This document shows, piece after piece, positions 53,496 to 64,000 of a stretch of DNA of 64,000 bases. The first letter of the stretch is position 1; every line of letters begins with the position of its first letter. The stretch spans positions 18,822,484 to 18,886,483 of the forward strand of contig NC_061864.1 of assembly GCF_907164915.1 (NCBI RefSeq), written 5' to 3'. Source of the stretch: Impatiens glandulifera (Eukaryota > Streptophyta > Magnoliopsida > Ericales > Balsaminaceae). The notes below the pieces were generated by a model that saw only the letters and a program-made list of their open reading frames with translations, was not told where the DNA came from and made no database searches. The position numbers and the translations under genes are program-made.

Positions 53496-53890
53496 CCCAA
53501 TTGATTAATAACAATTGTTTTCAGTTATAACCAATCATTATTAAACTTACACATCGACGTTTGTTGAAGATCTAGTTTGATGGAGTCGTCGGGGGCTACA
53601 GTTCGGCGTAGATACTACAGTCGTCGGGGGATATTAGACATCGGGAGGGGAAGTAGAAGTAGACGATCGGCGTTGCTTTGCTTGGGATAGACGTGTCGTC
53701 GAGGGATAGTAGAGACGACTTGTTGACGGGATCCCCGTTGCCTTGTTGCACTTAGGGGAAGAAGAGAGTAGGAAGGAAGAAGGGAAAAGTTATTAAAGAG
53801 AGTAATTTGATCTTTTGCCAAAGACAAAAGTTCAGTTTTGCAAAATATTATTTGGGCATGTTATTTTTAATAATAACCCGGGTTATTTCA

Positions 53891-55467
53891 TCAAATTCCC
53901 AAATCAATGATGATGCACTATGGTTTGGTGGACATCCACCACTTATAGTATAAGTCAAAATTTTAATTTAATATCATTTATTTTTATTATTAAATTGAGG
54001 TTTGAAATATAAACAATATTTTTGTTCAAAATGAGAAAAATATTTTAATGAGATTAATGTTTAAATTTTGATTTGATAATCTCATTAAAATTATTAAAAG
54101 AAAAGAGATTTAGAGGTGTAATTCAAATTATGTTATGAAATTTATAGGGACCCAAATTTAATTCCTTATTGAGACAAGTCATTGCATGAAAATGATGTGA
54201 CCATAGAAGAATGCCATTTAAGTAGATTTCAAGGATTTTATTTACTTTTGATGATAAGCTAATAATCCTTCTTTATTGAAGGTTGTCAATTAAATGTTAT
54301 AGACTTGTCTTATTACATTTTTTTTTTCCTTACTTGTTTTTATAGTTAGATTATGACTTTAAGGAAATAAGTACTAGTATAGAGAGAGCAAACAAAATGG
54401 GATTCTTAATACATTTCAATAATCAAACAATAATCAAACAAGCTGAAATAATATTCCTAATAATATTTGACCATGTCTGGAAACACCTGAAGTAGCTGAA
54501 ATTAAACAAAAAAAAAAATTATTAATTTTTTTATTAATTTTTTTAATATATACATAATTATCCAAAATATTTTTTCATCTAAATCAAACGCCAATAAATA
54601 TGATAAAAAATATAGTTTTTAAGTAAATTAAAAAAAATAAAAATTTCACCCAAACCCAGCTCTGGAGTTCGTTAAACCAAACAGTTCTTAAACAAAAATT
54701 GGTACGGATCAAGGATAAGAATTATCCAAAAAGAATTCCCATATGTGATTTTTGTTTTTCGATTCGTTAACGATGTAGCATTGCATATGATTTCAAGGCG
54801 CTTTAAGTTTCTTTATTTGTGTTTTGTGTCTTTTATTTTTGTTCTTATTCGAATTATTTTTCTGTTTTTATCTGTTGATTGATTCATTTTTTGTGTTTGT
54901 ACATTCTGAATCCTGAACTCTTATAATTATTTACTTTTTTTTTCAAATTTATTTAGCTATTAATATTATATTGTTTTTTTTAAAATAAATAAATATTATA
55001 ATCCGTTTTTCTCGATTTTATCGGGATAGTAAATTTCTAGACCCAAAAATAATATCATCAATATATTTATGTATCTTTAATATCTTATTATAAACTTTTA
55101 TGTTTACTTTTTCATCATAGTTTTTTTTGGTATAATTTGGTTTGATTTGAAAGAATCCAAACAAGGCTTAGAAGATTAAGGGACCAAATAACAAATGTAA
55201 GTCTTGTGGTGAGTGCTGACAGCAAGGCAAATATCAAGATTGCTGCTGCTTGTTCCTTTCCTTTAATGGCGTCGAGGATGAAAAAAAAAATCTGAAATTT
55301 TAATAAATAATCACTTCATGAGTCTCACGTCTGTCCTACATTTCTTACATCGAACCCATTAAGCTTTCTTTCCCTCCATCTTGTTTCTTTAATTCCAAGC
55401 GAATCTTGTTCATTTCTTCCTTTTTCTTTGTCCATTTGTTTGTTCTAATCGAAACCAAGTAGTAGTC
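53891..55467. other. Spacer before the RhoGAP gene
   Basis: AT-rich, no gene recognised. The 5' UTR of the RhoGAP gene probably begins within the last 150 bases (CT-rich). Confidence 0.5.
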
Positions 55468-57442
55468 ATGACCGAAGTTCTTCACTCCCCTCAATCTTCA
55501 TCCCCTTCTTCATTAACGTGCGCTCCCTCTTCTTCCCCTGCAATCAACAATGAAGTGGAGAGAGTTGAAGAGATGGAGGAAGTGTGTTCTAGGGTTACAA
55601 TTGTTGATAATGGGGAAATTAAGGAAAGTGAAAGTGAAAGGGATCAATTGTCTCTGTTAGCCCTTCTTCTTACTCTTTTCAGGAAATCTTTCTGGATTGC
55701 TTGCAAGACCGATGGAGAAGAACTTTCTGGAGGAGGGATGGAGATTGGTTGGCCGACTAATGTGCGCCATGTTGCACATGTTACATTTGATAGGTTCAAT
55801 GGGTTCTTGGGTTTGCCAGATGAGTTTGAACCAGAAGTACCCAGAAGGGCACCCAGCGCCAGGTTTATTTTAATTGGTGTGAATTTTCATATTTGATTCT
55901 TGAAATGGACTATTATGATGATCCATGGTCATCTGGTTTTGATTTCTTTACCAAGAAAGATTGATAGATAGTTAGTTATTTGGAATCATCATTTCTCTTA
56001 TCCTCCATATGTGTGGATGAGATTCAGATGGGGGGATCATCACATTTGGAATCATGTGACCCATTTGAAAAAAAATATCAAATCCAAAACTAACCCTAGT
56101 TACTTAACCAGATCTGGATCTAGATTAAAGAATACAAGTGTTTTCAAATAGATGGTTTGATCTTGAGCAAATTATCTGATAAAAATGGTATTTTTATGTT
56201 TTTTCTTGTCTTCCATAAATGGTTTGATCTTCCTGAATGAACAAAAAAGAAATGATTTCCTTTGCAGCACAACTGTCTTTGGGGTTTCCACAGAATCGAT
56301 GCAGTTGTCTTTCGATACCAGAGGAAACAGTGTACCTGTAATACTTATTCTATTGCAAAGGCGTCTTTATGCGCAAGGTGGTCTACAGGTTTGTGATGAT
56401 TTGCAGTTAATTCTGATTAGTTTGCTAATAAGATTCTATTAGATTTGTAATTCATGAATAAACGGGGAAAACAGGCTGAAGGTATATTCAGAATAAACGC
56501 GGAAAACAGCCAGGAGGAATACGTTAGAGAACAGCTTAATAGAGGTGTGGTTCCACAAGGGATTGACGTTCATTGTTTGGCTGGTCTTATCAAGGTAATC
56601 AATTTTTGTATAATCTGGTTTTACGGGTTTTTGTGAAACAAAATATTGATCAATTTTAAACAGGCTTGGTTCAGAGAACTCCCAACTGGGGTATTGGACT
56701 CTCTTTCGCCTGATGATGTAATGCAGTGTCGATCCGAGGAAGACTGTGCTGATCTTGTGAGGCTTCTTCCCTCAACCGAAGCAGCTCTACTCGGTTGGGC
56801 CATTAATCTTATGGCTGATGTTGTCGAGATGGAACATCTCAACAAGATGAATGCACACAATATTGCTACGGTTTTCGCACCAAACATGACACAGGTGAAA
56901 AAAAAATACTTGGATTTGAATCATGTCTCCAAACAGAACTTAGGCCTGAATTGGATTCGGGTTATTTAAGATAATGAGTTGTTGGTGTTTTTTTTTTTCA
57001 GATGGCAGATCCGTTGACTGCATTGATGTATGCAGTGCAAGTGATGAACTTCCTAAAGTCACTTATAACAAAGACACTACGAGAAAGGGTAGAATCTGAT
57101 GCAGTAGGTGTACCGGTTTCTTGTACAGATCCATCGGACGAGAGTGGGAATCGTAGCCCTTCGCAGCCGTCCATCATTATACAGGGCCTTGAAAGTGCGT
57201 CTGAATCAAACGAACTAGGAAACACCACTGATGGGGAAGGAGGACACAGTTACTCGACCACTTCCATGGAGGAATCATATGAAGAATGCGAATCTCCTAA
57301 GAAAAAAGCATTGAATGGGCAATCGAGTGTTGTGAAGGATACTGTAAATGTGGATGTTGTTCAAGTACAAGATAAGGGAAAGGGGATTACTAATTTGAGT
57401 CTTATTAATTCACTGACTCAAAGGATTGAAGCTTGGAGATGA
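55468..57442 (+). CDS. ROP GTPase-activating protein with CRIB and RhoGAP domains (RopGAP)
   Basis: Stimulates GTP hydrolysis by plant ROP (Rho) GTPases at the plasma membrane, shaping polar growth and stress signalling. Five exons: 55468-55862, 56268-56388, 56475-56594, 56664-56894, 57002-57442; 1308 nt, 435 aa. The N-terminus is Ser-rich and acidic. The CRIB motif is EIGWPTNVRHVAHVTFDRF (92-110), with the plant-specific I-G-W-P-T form. The RhoGAP domain runs from about 133 to 330, with the catalytic arginine in AEGIFRINAENSQEE (Arg178), LIKAWFRELPTGVL and NAHNIATVFAPNMTQMADPLTAL (split across the last intron). The C-terminal tail is Ser/Glu-rich. CRIB followed by GAP in one protein is the plant RopGAP layout. 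The gene converges on the amidase gene. Confidence 0.95.
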
Positions 57443-57832
57443 AAAGAAGAAGAACATAATGTAGATGATGCTTTGACCAATATGTAACACAGTTTCGTTT
57501 CTTAGGAGGGTTTTGTATAACAATATCACGATGTTCTTTACTTTTTTTTTTATTAATTCCTTGTCCTGATATACTTTGAAATCGAAAGAAAATTGTCAAT
57601 TTTCGATTAACACTGTAGATTTGTTCTTGTGCATGTAATAACTCACAAAATTGGTTGTGAAGAAATCAAGAAACTGTCTACAATTCAATAAATAAACCCC
57701 TCATCATAAGCCAGAATTATCTTTCACAGGTAATTGTTAATTGATGAAAAGAGAAAAAAAAAGTGCAATTTCAAGTTGATCTTGATAAGAATATGTTTGG
57801 AAAAAGACAATTTTATGGTATTAGATTCATGT
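57443..57832. other. Convergent 3' UTRs
   Basis: 390 bases shared by the 3' ends of the RhoGAP gene (plus) and the amidase gene (minus). No further element seen. Confidence 0.5.
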
Positions 57833-60800
57833 TCAAGATTTGGAGCCATCTAGGGTAAGAATAGCCTTGTATAAATCAGGACGACGATCTCGAAACACAC
57901 CCCAGCTATGTCTCTTGGATTTGATCTTATCAAGATCAAACTCAGCCACGAGAACTGATTCCTCTTTGTCATCAGCCAATGTAACAATTTCTCCGGTTGG
58001 TCCTGTTCATCATCAATGTAGTTATAAGATTGTCAAGAAAAAACCATAAAAAGGAAAACACCTTATTCGCGGAGAATAAGCTGAATCAAATGAGCACTAC
58101 ATTGTTCAACAGGACAATGATAAAAGAATACCCGCAATAAATGAGTTCCCGTAGAATGAGATCTGAGTCTTCCCGTGCTCTGTCTCGATTACCTCTTTCC
58201 CTATGCGATTTGATGCAACTAAGGGTACCTGTGTGTTTTTCCGGAAATAAACAAATAATAATCCATTTTCTTCGTCAAACAAGATTTATTTATAAAGAAA
58301 AACGAGTTATTCGGAAAATAAAATCTACATCAAACAAGATCTTGATGTTTTCTGAAAGATGATTTTACGAAATGACAACCAACACTACACTAGAAACTTA
58401 CAACATTAGCTCCAGCATGTCCTTGCATCACCCTCTTCCAATGATCACGAGAATCAAGACCTTCGTCTTGGGGCTCAGATCCAATAGCAGTTGGGTAGAA
58501 CAATATTTCTGCACCTTGGAGCACCAAACATCGTGCAGTTTCTGGAAACCACTGATCCCAGCAAATTGCTGACAAAAAAAAAGGTTATTGCTACATGGTA
58601 GGAGAGCAATCCTAATCTTAGGTTAAAAATTCTTAACTGCTTGTTAAATAGCTTAATATGAGCCTAGATAGTATTTTATAACAATAACGATCTTATTGGA
58701 AATCGCCAAAGTTAAAGTTTTTTTCGTTTGGTATAAGATTTCTTTAGGATCATGATCCAGATTTTTCATTTGTTTTTTTTTTCGTTTGGTATAAGATTTG
58801 GTGTGATTTTGTTACTTCATTTAGCATACAAGTTATTTTGATGATATGATCCAAATAATAGGGTAACTTTTTACTTCATTTGGTTATGGGAATGATAATT
58901 TTTTCTCCATCATATTCTTTTTAGATCATGATGAGATTCTTATATAAATCAGTGATTTTTGACAAACATAACAATATAAATTTTATCAAATGTAGATCAA
59001 CATACAAAAAAATTAATAACAAGAAACACAATATGTTGATATGTTTGAACAAGTTCTTAACAATGTTCTAATTTTTTTGGATATGATATAATTGAATGCA
59101 AAGCCACATCATTGTATGATATGATCAACCAACATGAGCAATATGTTGATATTTCTAGTATGTTCCAGTTAGTTGTTAGAAAGATCCATTTTTTGGAGAA
59201 CGGTTTCTTCAGCTTGGACTACTAGAGAGTAGAGGTTGAAGAGCTATTTTCACCCATTTTATTTTGCTTTTGAGGGACGAAGATTAAGAAAGACGAATGT
59301 CATTCATATTTGTGTTTGATATTCGAGGACGAGTGTTTCTACAGGATGGATCCTTGATAGAAGGGGTTTTGAAGGGTTCATCAATGGGTTAATTAGAAGT
59401 ATTAGATCATTAGTAGATAATTCTTTTAAGTTATATTCTTTATTAGTATGTGATTAGAATAAGGTTTTAGTTCTATAAATAGAGTCATTGACGACATTAA
59501 TGTTTTATCAATACAAGAAGTATATGTTTAGCAAAAATAAAAAATACAAGAAGTATTATCTATTATATCTCTAAAATTCTCTAAGATGCACATAAACGAT
59601 TCTATGTCTAAGATAAAAGTAAATTGAAGTGTTGAATATTGAATATTGAATTTTAAGGGCCGAATAGTTAAGTTAAAATGGTCCAGGGTGAAGACTCAAA
59701 CCCATGACCCTAAGGACATGAGTTCATGTGCTCTACCATTGAGCCGTATAGTTAAGCATTTGAAAAGTAAATGCTGAATAAATCAAACGAAAATATCTGA
59801 ATTTGAAGTACTTAGGAACTAATGTTGGGTTACTATTTTACCAGAGTAATTTGATTAATTTTCATGCTTAAAATTGTATTTTGGACTTTCTTAATGGATT
59901 ATGGAGTTAAGTCGTTTGTAGCTTAACAAATTAAGCCCAGATTCTTTAGCGTAATTTTAAACAGTGATTGTCAAATGAACTTAGTTAAAATAATCACCTA
60001 ATAATTTAGGTCAAGTGATAACCCAATTTTAGGGTCCACACACTATTCTCTTACGGGGTTGAAGGGTTTCCAGAAAGAAAAAAAACAAGAAGAAAAAAAT
60101 GCTTACCGACTCCTATTTTTGCGAATTTGGTTTCAAAAACCTGTTTGCAAAAGAAACAATAACTAATCAAAATCTATAACAAATGAAGAAGCTCCTGAAT
60201 CCTGATGTTATTAACCAGACAGGATATACCAACCTTAAAACCAGTATCGCCTGGATTGAAGTAAAACTTTTCTTGGTACCCTGAATAAGAAACACATATT
60301 TTGATATCACATTTGGAAACAATGTAAAAAGATGGAGCTTTTATGCATTCACATGCCTGGTCCATCTGGAATATGAGATTTTCTATAAAGTCCTAGATCA
60401 GCACCATCTGCATCAATGATGGCGATCGAATTGTAGTGAGCGTTGTTGGCCTGTTCAAAGAAACTAACTGGAATTACGACCCCCAATTCTTCAGCAAGTT
60501 TCTGCATCCTACATAACAACATTTTTTAGCAAGAAAACATTGAGCACCTAAGCCTTATCCCATCATTATCAAATTATTACCTTACTTCTTTTTACATATT
60601 AAATACAAAGTAACCCTACATCAAACAAGCTCATAACATTTGATAATCAATTCTCTCTATCTCTATGGAAGAAAATAATGAAATGTACAATGATCATAAG
60701 AAGCTAAAGAAGAGAGTATGTTCTTAAGAATCCGAAAGATGCTCCTTTGCTGCAATTGTTTATGAGATCTTAAGAAAAAGAAATGCAAAAGAGTGTTTGG

Positions 60801-61409
60801 TACACAATAAGAAAACAAATGGATAACCAATTGAATGAAGGATTCAATACCCACCTTTGAATGGTAGGATGACCCTTGTAAGGCTTAGCCCGACTAAAAA
60901 AGTCTTCTCTTTGTGCTTGACAAAAGTAATAGCCTTCAAACAGTTCCTGATCCCAACCATCCCCACATAAGAGAATTAGAATTATTGCTCAAAAACATAA
61001 AGAAAAGGGATCAAACAGTTAATAACCTGAATAAGGATTATGTTTGCACCCTTTGCATGAGCAGCTCTAACCAGCCTGCATCACATGTTTTCAACACAAA
61101 AATGGCACAAGAGACACTTAAATCTAGTTGAATTTCAATTGACAATCGGCAGTAAGAATTAAAGTTGATCCAATAATTGAATCGGGCAAGAATATGCACT
61201 AATACGTATCCAAACATAATTGATTCCGATGGTATCATTAATAAAACACCAGAGTTTGATCGGATTTCAACTGCCATACCACAAGATTGTACAGAGATTC
61301 TGCTAATAGAAGCGATAAAGGCGAACCTTTCGGCTTTGTCGACGTTTGTAGATACGTCATCGGTGCAAGCAAACTGAAGAGCTGAGACCGTAACTTTCCT
61401 TCCTTCCAT
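57833..61409 (-). CDS. CPA: N-carbamoylputrescine amidase (nitrilase-like)
   Basis: Hydrolyses N-carbamoylputrescine to putrescine, CO2 and ammonia, the last step of the arginine-decarboxylase route to polyamines. Nine exons, transcript order: 61327-61409, 61027-61075, 60855-60946, 60357-60508, 60234-60280, 60107-60140, 58402-58568, 58132-58228, 57833-58002; 891 nt, 296 aa, the normal length. The nitrilase triad is visible: Glu45 in QELFEGYYF, Lys118 in YRKSHIPDG, Cys155 in AICWDQWFPE. HWKRVMQGHAGANVVPLVASN and SWGVFRDRRPDLY are strongly conserved. The intron after exon 4 has a GC donor (GCATGT); a GT four bases further on would run into a stop. Intron 6 is 1.5 kb and holds transposon remnants. 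The 5' UTR carries a (CT)n run. Confidence 0.95.
59160..59570 (-). mobile_element. Possible LTR-retrotransposon remnant in CPA intron 6
   Basis: On the plus strand there is TTCGAGGACGAGTGTTTCTAC, quoted in part as ATTCGAGGACGAGTGTTT, a sequence like the end of Ty3-type polyproteins. Next comes TATAAATAGAGTCATTG (TATA-like) and repeated AATACAAGAAGTAT. This resembles a polyprotein end plus a partial LTR, read on the plus strand, antisense to the host gene. No intact LTR or target duplication was seen. Confidence 0.3.
59681..59757 (-). repeat. tRNA-like sequence (SINE or tRNA remnant) in CPA intron 6
   Basis: On the minus strand: A-box-like CGGCTCAATGGTAGAGCAC and B-box-like GGGTTTGAGTCTTCACCC at about the usual tRNA spacing. 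No normal 7-base anticodon loop or acceptor pairing could be folded by eye, so it is a tRNA-derived repeat or dead tRNA rather than a working gene. Confidence 0.45.
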
Positions 61410-61421
61410 ACTATCCCTCGA

Positions 61422-61430
<9 letters not shown>

Positions 61431-61464
<34 letters not shown>
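61431..61464. repeat. (CT)n run in the CPA 5' UTR
   Basis: About 16 CT units just upstream of the minus-strand start codon, read as (GA)n in the transcript sense. CT/GA-rich 5' UTRs are common in plants. Confidence 0.9.
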
Positions 61465-61466
<2 letters not shown>

Positions 61467-62669
61467 GCAGCGATTCTAGTTTCTCAGTCCGACATTCACT
61501 GAACCTTTTTCACTTTTCTAGGAAATAAGCAAAATAGTCCCCATATTTGTTCAGACTATTCAATACTCCTCCAATACTTTTATTTAATTTATTATATTTG
61601 TTTTTCACTTTTTCTTAATTCTCTTTTATCTCGCTCATTCATTTTCTTTAAATTAATTCTTGTTTCGTATAATAAATAAAATAAATTATTATCACGGTTA
61701 AATATGATATTATATAAGGTTAAAAAAAATATAAATTAAGTAACACAATAATGATTAATGACTCATAATCTATTTTTGATTTAGTGCCAATTGAATTGAA
61801 CTATTTGAATTAATTATTCTTTTAAAATAGTTATAACAAAATTACACTTTTACTTATTAAATTTATGTATAGAGTTTAAGTTTTCACTTTTAAATTATCT
61901 AAAAAAAATTCAAAATTGAGTTTTTTTAAAAACTTGGATCATTTAAAAAGTAATTAATGTTGATAATTTAAAATAGATTCAAATATTTTGATTAAAATAC
62001 TTAAAGTATTAATATATAATAATAAATAAATAAATAATAATTTAAAATAAAGTATATTTTAGTTAATGAATTAAGAGTTTTAATAGAAAAATGAAATAAT
62101 GTATAATTATGTTGATGTTTAAATAACATTATCTTATTGTCTATGATAATTTTTTTCTAAAAGAATTGTTTAAATAATATTTAAAAAATGAGAAAAAAAA
62201 TTGAAAGATGGAATTTAGAAGAAAAAATGACGTGCAAAATTTGATTCTTTGAAAAAATAAAACATTTTCTATTTTTTCAACCGATTAGGTGATATGACTC
62301 GATACATTTATATCCAATTAGATCATAAAAGGAAACATTTGACTTTAATAGATATTTATTACTTAAAACTTTTATCTACTTACACAAAATTTTCATTAAA
62401 TAAAACTCCCTAACATTTCCATTTGCCATGATGCAAGTTTGTTGAGCTACATCAATCAAATAAGAACCATCATGCCAAATTCACAAGAATCCTTCAATAA
62501 ATGAGGATTTTCTTCAATCTTGTAAACTTCTTTAACACCATTGACTCCCTAATTTAATTCACTCCTTCTTGCAACAATATTTTCAAACCATAACCCGATT
62601 TTCTTCAAATAACCCCTTGAATCGTGATCAAACAAGCTCCAACAAATTGTCAAAGAAACATGACTCAAC
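61465..62669. other. AT-rich spacer between CPA and the PPR gene
   Basis: CPA promoter on the left and the 3' UTR of the PPR gene on the right. A terminal word of the CTTGTTTGAT family (GATCAAACAAGCTCC) sits at about 62626-62640. No gene seen. Confidence 0.5.
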
Positions 62670-63566
62670 TTATCTGGGACCAGGCACAAACTCATCATCA
62701 TCATCATCTTTTCCTTTCACTTTCTTCTTCTTTGAACCAGATTTCTTCTTCAAACTTCCTTTCCATGTCTCATCACTAAACAAATCCTTGTATTTCTCCA
62801 TTACCCGTTCCTTCTCTTCTATTTCACCTAACATCTCATAAGCATTCGCCACCCTCTGCACTATAGACTTCACAGGCGGTTCGCGTCCAAGATCTTCCAA
62901 TCTATTAAAAACCTTTATAATTTTCTCAGGCATATTGTTCCTGTAATACACACCTATCATAAGCTGACATAACTGCCAAGAAACCGTATGAAGATCATCA
63001 TTCCCAATTATCTTCTTCTCCCAAATAACATCAGCCTCTTCTGCCCTATAATCCATATCTAAAGCTCGTATAAGCTGTCCATATGTAGCCCTAGTTGTTC
63101 CTTCTCCTTTACTAAGCATCCATTTAATCACTTGAATGGTTCTATGCCATTGTGCTTCTTTTTCAAGAACAAGTATTACTTTCTTGAGAGCTCCAATGGG
63201 GAATTTCTGTTCCAAAGCTACCCATGAGTCCAGTGCTCCATAAACTGCTTCTTTACTGTCGTTGATATTCATTAGGGTATCAATTAAGAACTTTGTCTTA
63301 TCCCTTCCCGAAATATTCTCCCCAATTTGGCGCCTATTATTTCTAACATCACGGTTGGCGTGTCGTTCATCTGACATTGTTTCGTCCTTGACGAATCTTC
63401 TGTTAGTCACACTGAAGCTTCGGCATGGAATCATTTGTGCTGTTTTCATCTGAAAAAATGGACTTTCAACTTGATCAGTAATTAGAGTGTTTTGATTCAG
63501 AATAACGTAGCTCCATTTCAGGTATCTTATACCCAATTGAGGGATTCGTCTAACCAATTTTGCCAT
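62670..63566 (-). CDS. Pentatricopeptide-repeat-like protein, At4g18975 type
   Basis: PPR proteins bind organelle RNA; the target is unknown. One long coding exon, 298 aa from the ATG at 63566 (MAKLVRRIPQ); the frame stays open upstream to 63620. The start was chosen because CTGCAG/GTAATA at 63598 looks like a 5' UTR intron acceptor. The conserved core resembles the Arabidopsis At4g18975 family: EAVYGALDSWVALEQKFPIG, QWHRTIQVIKWMLSKGEGTT, TYGQLIRALDMDYRAEEADV, WQLCQLMIGVYYRNNMPEKI. The C-terminus is a Lys-rich tail ending DDDDDEFVPGPR. A second acceptor-like TTTTTTCAG/ATG before MKTAQMIPCRSFS may give a shorter form. The N-terminus is basic and could be an organelle-targeting signal; this is inferred. 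Confidence 0.8.
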   Translation of the reverse strand: MAKLVRRIPQLGIRYLKWSYVILNQNTLITDQVESPFFQMKTAQMIPCRSFSVTNRRFVKDETMSDERHANRDVRNNRRQIGENISGRDKTKFLIDTLMNINDSKEAVYGALDSWVALEQKFPIGALKKVILVLEKEAQWHRTIQVIKWMLSKGEGTTRATYGQLIRALDMDYRAEEADVIWEKKIIGNDDLHTVSWQLCQLMIGVYYRNNMPEKIIKVFNRLEDLGREPPVKSIVQRVANAYEMLGEIEEKERVMEKYKDLFSDETWKGSLKKKSGSKKKKVKGKDDDDDEFVPGPR

Positions 63567-64000
63567 AACCCGAATTTTCTCTATATTATTATTACCTGCA
63601 GAGGATGATGGTATATACAATCAGCAGAAAAACATGAAACAAGGTTTTCACTTTTCAGTTTTCACCCTTGTTTGCACTCAATATATAGCTTTAATCATGA
63701 TGAAGAAGTATAAGATTTAGTAGACATTTTAGTTAGTTGAAATTTGTCACACTGTAATGGAAAAAATTCCCAAATATTAGAAATTTTGTCATCAGACTTC
63801 AGTGAGACATTCTATCGAACACCTTATGTGCAAAACTGTACAAGAACTAGCCAATGGTAGAGAGATAATGATGATGAATTTCAAGGTTATGCCAAGGCAT
63901 TTTATCAAGCATCTCATGGGCAAACAAAGAGAAAAAATCATGAATCCATATTTTACTGAATGTAATTGCATATATAAAACTGATGCAGAATACGTCAATT
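63567..64000. other. 5' region of the PPR gene
   Basis: Probably 5' UTR and intron. It holds two diverged 29-base direct repeats (63806 on and 63896 on, CATTYTATC..RCAYCTYATG) about 90 bases apart. No other gene seen before the window ends. Confidence 0.4.

Larger units (their letters stand above)
46679..53890. mobile_element. Decayed Mutator-like element carrying a ULP1-type gene
   Basis: The left end (46679 on: AAATAACC, then AAAAATAACAGGC, CAAAAGATTAAATTACCCTC, AATAA) and the reverse complement of the right end (from 53890: AAATAACC, then AAAAATAACATGCCC, CAAAAGATCAAATTACTCTC, AATAA) align over about 80 bases. CT-rich stretches with CGATC/GACGACG words follow on both sides. Inside are a ULP1-like gene on the plus strand and a MULE transposase on the minus strand, pointing at each other, both broken. 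Plant MULEs carrying ULP1-type protease genes are known. No target duplication could be read, so the outer boundaries are accurate to about 10 bases at best. Confidence 0.75.

Noticed and set aside
53139..53530. Overlapping Cys/His-rich open frames on both strands
   Set aside because: They fall in array D; the apparent Cys/His pattern comes from the TGC/CAC words of the repeat, not from a zinc-finger protein.
59681..59757. Functional tRNA gene
   Set aside because: A and B boxes are present but no proper acceptor stem or anticodon loop can be paired, so it is listed only as a tRNA-like repeat.
63792..63998. 68-codon minus-strand frame; another frame there reads FAHKVFDRMSH and AHEMLDKMPWHNL, like PPR protein pieces
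   Set aside because: Stops interrupt it, it is made of a 90-base direct duplication, and it lies in the 5' region of another gene; similarity is too short to call a PPR fragment.

Overview
This is nuclear DNA of a flowering plant, almost certainly a eudicot. The genes have many short introns with AT-rich interiors, the intergenic DNA is very AT-rich and full of small transposons, and every recognisable gene has a land-plant orthologue (UDP-apiose synthase, ASY3, a CRIB-RhoGAP, an AHL protein, a class III peroxidase). The species cannot be named from the sequence. Gene models were built by hand from splice sites, reading phase and family conservation; every multi-exon model sums to a whole number of codons.

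Layout. 1-90: last codons of an ABCB transporter. 91-4.6 kb: AT-rich DNA with a MITE, a SINE-like copy and two degenerate non-autonomous elements. 4.9-8.9 kb (+): cytosolic-type prolyl-tRNA synthetase. 9.8-11.2 kb (+): RPA-interacting protein. 12.9-13.6 kb: second SINE-like copy and a LINE reverse-transcriptase remnant. 14.0-16.5 kb (-): DHHC S-acyltransferase, head to head with ASY3 (17.4-22.2 kb, +), a meiotic chromosome-axis protein that carries an internal 72-residue tandem repeat. 24.0-26.2 kb (+): UDP-apiose/xylose synthase. 26.6 kb (-): tRNA-Arg(TCT). 28.4-30.5 kb (+): AT-hook/PPC protein whose 5' half was built by serial duplication of a small intron-exon unit. 30.8 kb (-): tRNA-Leu(TAA). 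31.5-32.7 kb (-): class III peroxidase. 32.8-41.5 kb: no gene recognised; an LTR-like block with a CTCGGTC-rich stretch, and a degenerate telomere-like array. 41.8-46.3 kb (+): PWP2/UTP1. 46.7-53.9 kb: a decayed Mutator-like element with a ULP1-type protease pseudogene and a transposase pseudogene facing each other, and four arrays of short GCG-centred inverted repeats. 55.5-57.4 kb (+): CRIB-RhoGAP, convergent with 57.8-61.4 kb (-): N-carbamoylputrescine amidase. 62.7-63.6 kb (-): PPR-like protein.

The genes are an ordinary plant mix (translation, ribosome biogenesis, cell-wall sugar supply, polyamine synthesis, ROP signalling, meiosis) and do not form a pathway. The unusual material is structural: the AHL intron-exon amplification, the ASY3 repeat, three GC-AG introns in two genes, repeated MITE insertion into introns, and the arrays that partition the Mutator-like element.
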